A stretch of 54,885 bases of DNA from an uncultured Lachnospiraceae bacterium (lineage in GTDB: Bacteria; Bacillota; Clostridia; Lachnospirales; Lachnospiraceae), in contig CAMVOY010000008.1 in the NCBI GenBank assembly GCA_947169235.1, positions 1 through 54,885 of the forward strand, given 5' to 3'. This document shows positions 34,803-43,719 of the stretch, one piece after another (position 1 is the first letter of the stretch; every line of letters starts with the position of its first letter). Both the position numbers and the translations under genes were made by a program. Under the pieces are notes generated by a model. It had not been told where the DNA came from, ran no database searches, and worked only from the letters and a program-made list of their open reading frames with translations.

Positions 34803-36218
34803 ATGAGTGTGTATGAAAGGAAAGTATCTGTAGGACTCGGGATATTTTTCCTGGCGATGGTGCTCTGCGCTGTTGTGATGATGGTGACAGGGTGCGGGGA
34901 TGACGGTGGCGGTGAAAAGGAGTCGGAAGCGAAGACCTATGAAGAGGCTATAGCAGAGACGCTTGCTATAACGGATGACACCCCGGGCTGTCTTCCACCT
35001 GCTATAAAATTCAGGGGGAAGATTTACATATCTCGTAGAGACTATCAAAAAGAATTTGGTGAAGATGTAGACTGTTCTGAGTTGAGGGATGTGGGTAAAG
35101 TGGAGCGTTCTATCGTGAATGGAACGGCACTTTCCGGAAAGGATGAGGATTATACTGCTAATTATGCTGACATGGTCGGAGAGACTATCTATCGCCGCGA
35201 AAACGGAAATCTCGTGATCAAAAACGATATAGGAGCGAGCGAATACTATATTGAAGGTCAGGATGAGACTTATCATGATTTATACCTGTCGGAGCAGTCG
35301 GATAAAAGCTGTCTTGTTAAAACAAAAACTATAAAAAGGAAAGACGATCATTTTGATTATGATATAGAATATCCATATATAACACCTGCTCAGGGTGAAA
35401 AAAACTATGATAGTGTTAATAAACTGATCGAGGATACTGTTTTAGAGAAAACCGGGTATGCTGAAGTTGAGAGAGAAAGCGACGAAGAAAAGCAGGAGAG
35501 AAAGCTTTACATCAAGCTTGATTACAAGATAAGAAAGCTGTCACATAGGATACTCTCGGTAAGCTTTGAAGGATTTTATTCGGAGAAGAATGCCATCCAT
35601 CCGATCAATCTCGATTTCTGCTTCAACTATAACCTCGAGAGTGATAGTGAGATTTGTCTTTCAAATGTTGTTCCGGATATGGTAAAGATGTACAAAGAGA
35701 TGCCGGACGCGATCAATCACCAGATATGGCTGGACAGCAAGGATAAAAAGCAGGTGATCGATTTGCAAGATGCGTGGAAAGAGCATGGAAAAGAGCAGAT
35801 GGAAGCGCTTGATCATTTCTATATCGAGGGAGATCATGTATACTTCCGCGTGACAGTTACCGCGGGAGCCGGGTTTCATTACTATGTAAAGGTCAACAGG
35901 CACGATACATCTTCAGATAAGTATAGTCAAAAGGAAATCATCGATGGGATGAATGTCGTTGAAAAGGCGGTTAAGAGCTGGGGAGGATGTACCCTGAACG
36001 AGCTCTACTATGCCGGTGACGATTACTCCGCCAACTATCAGGATTGGGCATACAGAAATAAAGCAGATGATGTGATCGTGTTCCTGTCCTCGTTTTATGT
36101 AGATATAGATGGTGACAAATCGGGGGCACTGAATCCCGATAGTGAGTATCCGGGCTACTGCTTCATTCTCGTAAGGAAAAACGGCGGGAAGTGGAAGTAT
36201 GTGGATGGCGGATACTGA
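34803..36218 (+). CDS. lipoprotein with DUF4163/DUF3298-like sensor domain
   Basis: 471 residues. Signal peptide with lipobox VTGC (Cys about 31). An N-terminal domain is shared with the gene before it; then a region of about 250 residues (YPYITPAQGEKNYDSVNKLIEDTVLEK.., LDYKIRKLSHRILSVSFEGFY.., SEICLSNVV) resembles the DUF4163-DUF3298 pair found in RsiV-type anti-sigma and PdaC proteins, which bind lysozyme or peptidoglycan. The leader DNA (34816-34896) is almost identical to that of the lipoprotein at 37697. RBS AGGGAGGA. Suggests an envelope-stress role (inference). Confidence 0.65.
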   Translation: MSVYERKVSVGLGIFFLAMVLCAVVMMVTGCGDDGGGEKESEAKTYEEAIAETLAITDDTPGCLPPAIKFRGKIYISRRDYQKEFGEDVDCSELRDVGKVERSIVNGTALSGKDEDYTANYADMVGETIYRRENGNLVIKNDIGASEYYIEGQDETYHDLYLSEQSDKSCLVKTKTIKRKDDHFDYDIEYPYITPAQGEKNYDSVNKLIEDTVLEKTGYAEVERESDEEKQERKLYIKLDYKIRKLSHRILSVSFEGFYSEKNAIHPINLDFCFNYNLESDSEICLSNVVPDMVKMYKEMPDAINHQIWLDSKDKKQVIDLQDAWKEHGKEQMEALDHFYIEGDHVYFRVTVTAGAGFHYYVKVNRHDTSSDKYSQKEIIDGMNVVEKAVKSWGGCTLNELYYAGDDYSANYQDWAYRNKADDVIVFLSSFYVDIDGDKSGALNPDSEYPGYCFILVRKNGGKWKYVDGGY

Positions 36219-36287
36219 ACCGGCTGGAGCAGATAGGTCGCTTAGGTCTTACAAGTTATTAAAAAGGGGATCGAGGAGGGACGAGCC

Positions 36288-37073
36288 ATGAAGATGAACC
36301 TCAAGATAGCTGTCATATGCGTTGTGATCGCAATTCCTGTTGTGTGGCTTGTTATTGTTACGCATACTCCGCTACATCTGTCGGAGCTCATGGATACAGA
36401 GGATGTGAGCCGGATCGAGATTCAGCTGTATGGAAATCCTGAAGAGGCGGTGGAAATCACAGATGATACAGTCATAGTCAATACAATAAAACGACTTGAT
36501 GATATAACGCTCGCCAGATACTTTTTTAATTGGGACAGGGGTGACGGTTGTAGCGCGTATGTATTGTGTTTCTACCATGAGAGTGCTAAAGAAGATGATC
36601 CGAAATCGTGTAGCAGGTTCGATCTATATTATTCGTTTGACTATGACGGATCTCGGGTTGATTATGACGGAGCCCGGTATGCGGATGCCGGACAGTATCA
36701 GGCATTGGTACGAGAGCTCTTTGATCGATATGATAAAAAGCCACGCCTGGAAACAAACTATGACAGGATCGACCTGACGGTGGGAGATAAAACGGTATCT
36801 GTCGGGTATGACGATTCAGATGGGAGTTATGATCAGGAGCGGATACTGGGCGCGCTTGAGAGACAGGAGCTGCGCTTGACAGATGGAAAGGAAAAGCCGG
36901 AGAAAGCGGAAATACGGTTGTCTTTGTATGGCGCAGATGAAAATGGTAATGATAAGCAAATTGAGATACTGATAGATAAGTATGTTTGGATCGATGATAA
37001 GGCGTATTCGGCGAAAAGCATATCCGAACTGGAGACTATGCTTAAGAATATACTGAAGACTGTCAGTTTATGA
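36288..37073 (+). CDS. membrane-anchored protein of unknown family
   Basis: 261 residues: N-terminal membrane helix IAVICVVIAIPVVWLVIV and an extracytoplasmic domain with VSRIEIQLYGNPEEAVEITDD. This block matches IEKIEIQLIVVPEKHIVITD of the gene at 41010, and a second similar unit (KAEIRLSLYGADENGND..IEILID) sits near the C-terminus. RBS GAGGAGG. No known family; a paralogous pair within the element. Confidence 0.55.
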   Translation: MKMNLKIAVICVVIAIPVVWLVIVTHTPLHLSELMDTEDVSRIEIQLYGNPEEAVEITDDTVIVNTIKRLDDITLARYFFNWDRGDGCSAYVLCFYHESAKEDDPKSCSRFDLYYSFDYDGSRVDYDGARYADAGQYQALVRELFDRYDKKPRLETNYDRIDLTVGDKTVSVGYDDSDGSYDQERILGALERQELRLTDGKEKPEKAEIRLSLYGADENGNDKQIEILIDKYVWIDDKAYSAKSISELETMLKNILKTVSL

Positions 37074-37131
37074 AAAATACGCTGATCCGTTTTTTTTGAT
37101 ACTATTAACAACAGTTTTAAGGAGAAGAACT

Positions 37132-37596
37132 ATGACTAACGAAAAAGCAATTACCACAACTCAAAAAGTAATAAGGATTATAAAGCCGTTGAGCTTGATA
37201 GTTTATTTGATCATTTGGGCGTTGTGCCTTGGAGCGTTCTATGTTATCAAGGACGACTCAGGAGGTTTTGGGTATACAATACTTGTTATTTATATTGTTA
37301 TTCCGGTGTCTACATTTGTTGCTTCCGTCCTGTTTGGAGCGTTTGACTTTGGAGGGAAGCTCAAGTGGATATGGCCGGTATTCTTTGGGTTCATGTATAT
37401 GCTTTTAGAATATGTCACGTATAGATTGGGTAACACTATTGCTTTTGGAAATATCAATCCTCTTGACAAGGATGATTTAATGATGTTTGTTAATGGCTTA
37501 ATAGTATCTGCATTCGCGATCATTGTCGGGCACATCGTGTATTTGACGGTGGTACGAAGATATGATTTGTTGAAAACCAAGAAAACGATGAGTTAA
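37132..37596 (+). CDS. four-helix membrane protein
   Basis: 154 residues with hydrophobic segments about 20-40, 47-70, 78-98 and 122-142. RBS AAGGAGA. No family recognised. Followed by a 100-nt gap with the direct pair GCAAACCTTGACA / GCAAATCTTGATA. Confidence 0.55.
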   Translation: MTNEKAITTTQKVIRIIKPLSLIVYLIIWALCLGAFYVIKDDSGGFGYTILVIYIVIPVSTFVASVLFGAFDFGGKLKWIWPVFFGFMYMLLEYVTYRLGNTIAFGNINPLDKDDLMMFVNGLIVSAFAIIVGHIVYLTVVRRYDLLKTKKTMS

Positions 37597-37696
37597 AAAA
37601 GTTTACTGCACAAATGAACATATGCGCGAAAATCGGGCAAACCTTGACAAAAACGACGAAAAATAGGCAAATCTTGATACCTAGGGAGAAAGAACC

Positions 37697-38236
37697 ATGA
37701 GAATACATAAAAGGAAAGTATCTGTAGGACTCGGGACATTTTTCCTGGCGATGGTGCTCTGCGCTGTTGTGTTGATGGTGACTGGGTGCGAGGATAAAGT
37801 TGGAGTAGCCGGTGATTACAAGGTGGCCGCAGTAAACCTGATGGGGAGAAATGTAGAACCAACTGTGGCTGATGAAGATCTGGAAGGGAAGTATTCAGTT
37901 ACACTAACGCTTAAGGAAGATGGAACAGGCCGGTTCACCATGGACGGTAAAGGAGTGGATGTAGTTTGGCAGTTGAACGAGGGCGAGCTTTCTGTCAAGG
38001 ACGGTGACGGAAAGAGGATCGAGTATTATGTCGGTGGAGCAGGCGGAAGCATTTTGTACAAGGACGGAAGGATATGGTGCAACATAGGCAAGGACGGATA
38101 CAATATAGAATCCCTGGTGCTTGCTAAGGATGGTGATGATCTGTTTGATTTGGGTGTTTTGTCGTATGACGATGCGATGAAGGAGTTTTTCGGCAGTTAT
38201 CCGTCGGAGATCGCGAGTCAAGAACCGGCACAGTAG
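37697..38236 (+). CDS. lipoprotein with duplicated leader, probably truncated by an amber codon
   Basis: 179 residues. Signal peptide VSVGLGTFFLAMVLCAVVLM with lipobox VTGC; the leader DNA differs from that of the gene at 34803 at only 3 of 81 positions, while the mature part (DYKVAAVNLMGRNVEP.., GTGRFTMDGKGVDVVWQLNEGELSV) is unrelated and resembles small lipocalin-like beta domains. The frame stays open past the TAG at 38234 into a tail that matches the end of the 38483 protein (DSIEYDPAMSS), so the stop looks like a nonsense mutation. Confidence 0.6.
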   Translation: MRIHKRKVSVGLGTFFLAMVLCAVVLMVTGCEDKVGVAGDYKVAAVNLMGRNVEPTVADEDLEGKYSVTLTLKEDGTGRFTMDGKGVDVVWQLNEGELSVKDGDGKRIEYYVGGAGGSILYKDGRIWCNIGKDGYNIESLVLAKDGDDLFDLGVLSYDDAMKEFFGSYPSEIASQEPAQ

Positions 38237-38480
38237 GACGAAGAGGATCCTGAGAATACAGAGGAATCAAAGAGTGATATAGAAGAAGGAGATATTGATT
38301 CTATCGAATACGATCCTGCGATGAGTTCTAAACCGGGTTTCCCGATGGTTGTTTTTTGGGATGAGGATAAACAGCGATATAGAAGGGAATCCAGTTCACC
38401 CTGTTGAATCGGTAACAGATGAATCATCTGTTGCTGATTCATTGGGGAAAACAGGATTGGAAGAACAACTGGGGGATTAA
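38237..38480 (+). pseudogene. decayed 3' part of a lipoprotein gene
   Basis: In frame with the gene before it, this reads DEEDPENTEESKSDIEEGD.. DSIEYDPAMSSKPGFPMVVFWDED, matching residues about 375-415 of the 38483 product (EESKSDTEE.. DSIEYDPAMSSIPGYPIIAFWDEE). A further frameshift near 38368 leads into an open stretch (NSDIEGNPVHPVESVTDE..) that stops 2 nt before the next start. One nonsense and one frameshift mutation would explain it. Confidence 0.65.
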
Positions 38481-38482
38481 TA

Positions 38483-39913
38483 ATGAAAAGGATCAGTGTA
38501 ATTTGTCTGATAGCAATTATGATAACGTCTTCAATAGGTTTGAGTGCATGTGGTGAGGCCATAAAGGAACGAAATAAACCAGTAGGAAACTTAGTAGGTG
38601 TTATTTATACTGAATCTGAGTCAAAAGATACAAGAATACTTGTATATGATGATCAGGGAAATGAAATTGATACTACAAAGTATAAAATGGCATCAGTGGG
38701 AAGATTTGGTTTTGGAAGTGTTCAGTGTAGAAAGGGCGTTATGTATGAAATCGCAAATGGATATGCATCTGCTAAGAACGCTGGAATTGTTATGTGCTAT
38801 GACCTTAGTACCGGCAGGATTGATGAAATAAAGTTTGGCCGAAGTGGAATGACCGATTTAAAAGTCACGGATAAGTATCTATATGTTCTTAGTAACATTA
38901 ATAACAATACATTTATTGATCGGTATTGTTTCGATACAAAAGAAATCAAAACATTTACTCTTGAAGGCGGTGTATCTACTGAGTTTACAGTATCGGAGAA
39001 TGATAAGGTTTATTATATCGACCTCGACTATTCGTTGTTCTCGGTGGATATAGACCAAAAAGTGAATAAAGAAATATGCAAGTTGGAATCTCCCAGTGAT
39101 TATATGTTTGCAAATGACGATAATGTTTATCTTTCAATGTCATATGGAACGAGTGAAATGCTTGTAGTGAATGGAGTGAATGGAAAAACCCGATCTATCG
39201 ATTTGAATATTTCTGAGTCGGGGATGCCATACTATCAGGATGGATATCTGTACGTATCATCAGCTGATCCTACGCAGTTCAGCGATTCCCAGGAAATAGT
39301 CAAGTTGGACTTAAAAGATGAAAAGGTTGTAGACAAATGGGATTTTAATCATGGGATAATGAAATATGCATTGATCAAAGACATGTTATATACTGTTGAT
39401 TGGGATAATAATATGCTTAGAATCTATGATGTCAGTAAAAAAACCGCATCCAAGCCTTTCCTAAAATGTGAAGTTGATATGACAGACAAAAAAGGAGATT
39501 GTTTCCTATCTGGAATGGGAATTGCAAAATGTGGATCTGATGAAATGGACAAAAGGATAGTCCCTATTGAAGAACCGTCAAAGCCGGATAATGAGGTTTC
39601 TGATACAATAGAGGAATCAAAAAGTGATACAGAAGAGATTGATTCTATTGAATACGATCCTGCGATGAGTTCTATACCGGGGTATCCGATTATCGCTTTT
39701 TGGGATGAGGAAACGAACCGTGATAATAAAGTCAAGCTTAAGTGTTCGCAAGGTGAGTTTATAAAATGGGATCGGAAAACAGGAAAAACACATGGTTTAG
39801 GAAAAACTCATACGTATAGACCCGATGAGGATATTTATTGGTCGCCACTGGTAGATCAATCATTCAAAGACAGTACCACTATTATCGCGACGAGCATTAA
39901 GGGGGGGCGTTAA
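38483..39913 (+). CDS. beta-propeller-like lipoprotein with frameshift at a G7 tract
   Basis: 476 residues as read. Signal peptide with lipobox LSAC (Cys about 23), then propeller-type repeats (TKYKMASVGRFGFGSVQCRKGVMYEI.., LKVTDKYLYVLSNINNN.., NDKVYYIDLDYSLFSVDI..) and an acidic linker before a C-terminal part. The frame ends 4 nt after seven G (39901-39907). With six G it would continue KGGVKEKCGEIEISTSENGT.. and stop at 39989, 3 nt before the next start, the spacing expected in this operon. Function unknown. Confidence 0.6.
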   Translation: MKRISVICLIAIMITSSIGLSACGEAIKERNKPVGNLVGVIYTESESKDTRILVYDDQGNEIDTTKYKMASVGRFGFGSVQCRKGVMYEIANGYASAKNAGIVMCYDLSTGRIDEIKFGRSGMTDLKVTDKYLYVLSNINNNTFIDRYCFDTKEIKTFTLEGGVSTEFTVSENDKVYYIDLDYSLFSVDIDQKVNKEICKLESPSDYMFANDDNVYLSMSYGTSEMLVVNGVNGKTRSIDLNISESGMPYYQDGYLYVSSADPTQFSDSQEIVKLDLKDEKVVDKWDFNHGIMKYALIKDMLYTVDWDNNMLRIYDVSKKTASKPFLKCEVDMTDKKGDCFLSGMGIAKCGSDEMDKRIVPIEEPSKPDNEVSDTIEESKSDTEEIDSIEYDPAMSSIPGYPIIAFWDEETNRDNKVKLKCSQGEFIKWDRKTGKTHGLGKTHTYRPDEDIYWSPLVDQSFKDSTTIIATSIKGGR

Positions 39914-39992
39914 GGAGAAATGTGGGGAAATTGAAATATCTACAAGTGAAAATGGAACATATAAAGCAAGAAGGATAAAGAGGGGCTGATGG

Positions 39993-40916
39993 ATGATAAA
40001 AAGAGGAAAGGCTATATTATTGGTATTAGTATTACCATTTATTGCTTATTCGTCGATTTCAAGAGCATATTGTAAAGTAGAAACACTTAACCAGAATTCA
40101 GACGATTTTGAAGCAATAAAAAAGCTGGAGGACCAGGCAAAATCTATGCTGAAAGAATTATATGTGCATGATACAAATAATGAGTTTCCGGAAAATGTGA
40201 GTATTGATTTTGGAAGTGCAGAGAAGGTCTATGTAGATACCCCAATATTCAATCTTGATGACGAAAGTACCGAGGAGATGGAAAGCCAATTAAAGCAATC
40301 CGATTATATATGGTTACTAAATGTTGATGTTTATGGTGAAACATATGGAATCACATTTTCAAAAGGCATGCCTTTGCGTGAGGAGGTAAAGGATATCTTG
40401 ACTGAAGATGAAATAAATGCCATTAAAAGAGATGAAGGAAAGTGGCATGTTTCCTGTGTGGATCATGCGGAAGCCCATATAGATGATTATGCTGAAATAG
40501 TCGATGCAGCGTTGAAAGATATGAATTATAACGTATCTGACTCGAAAGTCGTCATATGTGGAGGACTTCAGCATATCCATAACCCAGTTGCAATAGTGAT
40601 GGATGACGATGAGGCTCAACTCCTTATTCCGATGGAAGAAATGGAGGTTGAGGGAACGCCGAAGCAAATCGATGATGCAAAACCGAATGGGGCAGATGAA
40701 AGTGATGAGGTATACTTGTATAGCGCAATAAAGGATGCTGTAAATGATATGGATCTTGGAAATATTGAAGTTGCTGGATCAGGGGCTGCGATAGTGCTAT
40801 CATCAAAAAGAAGAATTGATTCTTCTCACATAGTTGTTCTTTCAATTGTAGGTGTGTTTGCTGTTTTACTGGCGGTGTATTCGGTAGTTCGGAACAAGAA
40901 GAGAAGTAGCCGTTGA
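39993..40916 (+). CDS. secreted protein with C-terminal membrane anchor
   Basis: 307 residues: signal peptide (KAILLVLVLPFIAYSSISRA), an acidic extracellular domain, and a C-terminal membrane helix IVVLSIVGVFAVLLAVYSVV with basic stop-transfer KKRSSR, so type I topology. No known family. RBS AGAGGGG 8 nt before ATG. Confidence 0.55.
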   Translation: MIKRGKAILLVLVLPFIAYSSISRAYCKVETLNQNSDDFEAIKKLEDQAKSMLKELYVHDTNNEFPENVSIDFGSAEKVYVDTPIFNLDDESTEEMESQLKQSDYIWLLNVDVYGETYGITFSKGMPLREEVKDILTEDEINAIKRDEGKWHVSCVDHAEAHIDDYAEIVDAALKDMNYNVSDSKVVICGGLQHIHNPVAIVMDDDEAQLLIPMEEMEVEGTPKQIDDAKPNGADESDEVYLYSAIKDAVNDMDLGNIEVAGSGAAIVLSSKRRIDSSHIVVLSIVGVFAVLLAVYSVVRNKKRSSR

Positions 40917-41009
40917 CTGTGGTTTAGGAGAAAAAGTCTCTTTAATGCTTATATATGGTCTAGCTCGCTTTCGGAATAAGGTCCTATGACATGACAAAGG
41001 GAGATGTTT

Positions 41010-41411
41010 ATGAAATCAAGTATACCCAAGTATATACCGCGAGTCTTAATTGTTGTTTCAATCCTTCTTATTGTAGTTTGGTGGTTTTGGCCTCGCAAGA
41101 TAGAGGGTTTTGTCAACAAGGAGAGTATTGAGAAAATAGAGATACAATTAATCGTTGTACCCGAGAAACATATAGTTATTACTGATAGTAAGGAAGTTAG
41201 TGAGTTTTATGACAAAATGAACTCATACTCGTTCCATAGGGGGTTGCTAACGGGTGGAGATGGGATGTCTTGTAATGTAATGATTCATTTAAAGGATGAA
41301 CGAACTTGCAAAATCTCATTTAACTCGATGTTGTGTATTGACGGTTGGAATTATTCTTTAAATACTGGTATGCTTGATGCAGTAAGAAAAGAATTAAAAA
41401 AGCGAGAGTGA
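41010..41411 (+). CDS. small membrane-anchored protein
   Basis: 133 residues with one N-terminal helix (VLIVVSILLIVVWWFW) and an outer domain beginning IEKIEIQLIVVPEKHIVITD, related to the gene at 36288. RBS AAAGGGAG 6 nt before the second ATG, which is preferred over 41004. Confidence 0.55.
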   Translation: MKSSIPKYIPRVLIVVSILLIVVWWFWPRKIEGFVNKESIEKIEIQLIVVPEKHIVITDSKEVSEFYDKMNSYSFHRGLLTGGDGMSCNVMIHLKDERTCKISFNSMLCIDGWNYSLNTGMLDAVRKELKKRE

Positions 41412-41420
41412 CTGTTGTTT

Positions 41421-41464
41421 AAAAAGCCTTTTTGTAAAGCTTTTTTACAGAAAGGCTTTTTTTT
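41421..41464. terminator. bidirectional terminator
   Basis: Stem AAAAGCCTTT..TGTAAA / TTTACAGAAAGGCTTTT with A-rich and T-rich flanks, between the end of the cargo and the convergent repressor gene. Confidence 0.8.
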
Positions 41465-41479
41465 ATTTATAGAAGATAT

Positions 41480-41956
41480 TTACACCTTTCCGATTCTCTT
41501 CATTTCAGCGGCGCGATCCGCGTCTTTATGAGTGGTTGAAAGAAAGTCTAAGTAATCAAAAAGCTGCTTTCGGCCTTCATCTGTGATCGAGCAATATGTA
41601 ACGAGGAGTCGGTCGATGTTAGGCATTTCCTGATATCCAGCAGCGAGCAGGATAGGGAGAGTCCTGTTCTTCAAATAGGATTTGATGTTGGTTTTTGTCG
41701 TTAAGCCATTTAATTCGGATAGAAGACCCGGAAGAATCTCTTCATCAGCTCCTTCATATGGGTTTTCCTTGCAGATCGAGTTGATCGGGATTTCAAGGAT
41801 GTTTGCGATGCGCAGAGCCCAGTCAAAGCGTACAGCTGTATCTCTATCGATGATAGAGTAGAGTGTAGTGGCACTCACATTGCTTCGTCTGGACAGCTCC
41901 CGAACAGTCATTTTCTTTTCATTCAGTGCTTCTTTTAGGTTTTTTCCATATCCCAT
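41480..41956 (-). CDS. XRE-family repressor
   Basis: 158 residues. N-terminal helix-turn-helix NLKEALNEKKMTVRELSRRSNVSATTLYSIIDRDTAVRFDWALRIANILEIP, the Cro/CI type; C-terminal half helical and unassigned. Start at 41956 with CGGAGG 9 nt upstream; the GTG at 41965 abuts the ribosome site. Divergent from excisionase-integrase, so it probably silences excision through operators in the 285-nt gap. Confidence 0.85.
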   Translation of the reverse strand: MGYGKNLKEALNEKKMTVRELSRRSNVSATTLYSIIDRDTAVRFDWALRIANILEIPINSICKENPYEGADEEILPGLLSELNGLTTKTNIKSYLKNRTLPILLAAGYQEMPNIDRLLVTYCSITDEGRKQLFDYLDFLSTTHKDADRAAEMKRIGKV

Positions 41957-42086
41957 GACGGACACCTCCGATTTTGTTCTTTCTATAGTATATCACACAC
42001 ATATCAAATATGCAAGTCGTAATTTGATCTAATCTCAGTAACGAAAACTGTATCACGGCAAAGGGTAAATAGAACGTTCTTGAAAG

Positions 42087-42199
42087 TACGATTTATCGCG
42101 CTTCTTCCTGACTTTTGGAAAAAATATACGAAAATCGTAATTTTGCTATTGACAAATATCGAACAACGTACTATAATGACCTTAAGATGGTTACGATTT
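42087..42199 (+). promoter_or_regulatory. consensus promoter of xis-int with repeated operators
   Basis: Perfect TTGACA (42149-42154), 17-nt spacer, TATAAT (42172-42177). TACGATTT-type boxes surround it: TACGATTT at 42087-42094, the palindrome TACGA-AAA-TCGTA at 42127-42139 just before the -35, and TTACGATTT at 42191-42199 over the transcription start. A related TCGTAATTT lies at 42017. Such a strong promoter with flanking repeats fits tight repression by the XRE protein. Confidence 0.7.
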
Positions 42200-42241
42200 G
42201 CATAATCAAACCAAATATATCTTACGAAAGGAGGTGCGCGT

Positions 42242-42427
42242 ATGGATAAGTACTTGGAAGGCTATCCACCAGTACTGAGCGTGGCCCAGGTTGCGGAAAT
42301 ACTCGGGGTGAACAAGCAGACAGTACGAAAACTCATTGATGGACGTCTGCTTATAGCTATACGGGTTGGCCGTGTGATCCGGATTCCGAAAGACCGTTTG
42401 ATGGACTATCTCAGTAAACCTGCATGA
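42242..42427 (+). CDS. xis: excisionase-type MerR-like DNA-binding protein
   Basis: 61 residues: PVLSVAQVAEILGVNKQTVRKLIDGRLLIAIRVGRVIRIPKDRLMDYLS, a complete winged helix-turn-helix of the excisionase family (HTH_17). RBS AAAGGAGGTG. Directly before the integrase gene (16 nt), the usual partner that directs recombination toward excision. Confidence 0.88.
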   Translation: MDKYLEGYPPVLSVAQVAEILGVNKQTVRKLIDGRLLIAIRVGRVIRIPKDRLMDYLSKPA

Positions 42428-42443
42428 AAGGAGTAAACGAGTT

Positions 42444-43715
42444 ATGATGGTAAGAGAGAAGGATGGAGCCAAAAATTACTATTTCACATTTGGCTACGTG
42501 GATCCTTACACAAAAAAGAGTAAGACCAAATGGGTGAACACGAAAATCCCGGTAACAAGAAAAACACAAAGAGCAAAAGATGAAGCATTTGCTGTAGGGC
42601 TGGAACTTAGAAAGCAGTTTCTTGATGATCTCAAGAGAGGTGTAGAGGGAAAGACCGTTCAGCATAGGAATCGAAAGTCTCATGCCGGAGATACGGTGGC
42701 TGAGTATGCGGAATACTGGATTTCGGAGATTCGAGGATCTGTTCAGGACAATACTCTGGATTCGTATGAGATCCCGCTGAGAAAGCACATTATCCCCAGA
42801 ATAGGGGATATCATCCTTGGTGAGTTGGATCAGTATGATCTGAAAGAGTTTATCAATCTCGAGTTGGCTGATTGTGAAGAACGCAAGAAACGTATCGAAA
42901 AGATGATTGAGGATGCTGACGGGAAGGAAGTGAAGATTAGCAGCAACATTAAACCGTACTATGCTTCAATCCGAAAGCATCTAAAGATCATCCACATGAT
43001 GCTGAATTATGCGGTCAGCGAGGGAGACATCGAAGTAAATGTAGCTGAACATATCAATCCGCAGGTTCTGAAGAAGATTCCTCAAAGCGATTTCGAGTCA
43101 CATCCTTATTCAAAGGAAGAACTTGCCGTATTGCGAAATGCAGTCAGAGGAGATCACCTGGAGTCGGCGATAATGATTGCTTCGTACATTGGTGTCAGAC
43201 GTGAGGAAGTGCTTGGGTTGCGTTGGCGGGATATCGATTTTGACAACCGTTGTATCCGTATATGCCATGTCTGTCGATTGGTAAAGTCTAAAGTTGAATA
43301 CTCGGAAAGGATGAAATCGAAGTCTTCCAAGAGGGTTGCCGTGATGATTGATCCGCTCCGAGATTATCTGCTGGAGCTGAAAAAACAGCAGGAAGAGGAC
43401 AAGAAGCTGTTCGGTTCTGGTTATTATGACACCGATTTGGTCTGTCGATGGAATGATGGGAGACCAATCAATCCAAACAATCTCACCGTGGGGTTTTCGC
43501 GCCTTATCAAAAAGGCGGGGCTGAGACATACAAGGTTTCATGATCTCAGACACAGTGTAGCTACCATCATTATCGAAGAAACCGGTGACTTGACACTTGC
43601 ATCGGCGGCATTGGGACACTCTGATACCAAAATCACAGCCGATGTGTACATCAATCATGATGAAAAGGCAATTGCAAAGGGATTTGAAGCATTGGATACA
43701 AGTGATATGGAATAG
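42444..43715 (+). CDS. int: tyrosine site-specific integrase
   Basis: 423-residue tyrosine recombinase that inserts and removes the element at tRNA-Leu. N-terminal arm-binding domain (FTFGYVDPYTKKSKTKWV), SAM-like core-binding domain (VAEYAEYWISEI..), catalytic domain with R252 (GVRREEVLGLRW), H366-x2-R369 (HDLRHS), H392 (LGHSD) and nucleophile Y402 (VYINH). Length and layout match Tn916-type integrases. RBS AAAGGAG. It ends 165 nt before attR. Confidence 0.95.
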   Translation: MMVREKDGAKNYYFTFGYVDPYTKKSKTKWVNTKIPVTRKTQRAKDEAFAVGLELRKQFLDDLKRGVEGKTVQHRNRKSHAGDTVAEYAEYWISEIRGSVQDNTLDSYEIPLRKHIIPRIGDIILGELDQYDLKEFINLELADCEERKKRIEKMIEDADGKEVKISSNIKPYYASIRKHLKIIHMMLNYAVSEGDIEVNVAEHINPQVLKKIPQSDFESHPYSKEELAVLRNAVRGDHLESAIMIASYIGVRREEVLGLRWRDIDFDNRCIRICHVCRLVKSKVEYSERMKSKSSKRVAVMIDPLRDYLLELKKQQEEDKKLFGSGYYDTDLVCRWNDGRPINPNNLTVGFSRLIKKAGLRHTRFHDLRHSVATIIIEETGDLTLASAALGHSDTKITADVYINHDEKAIAKGFEALDTSDME

Positions 43716-43719
43716 GTAA

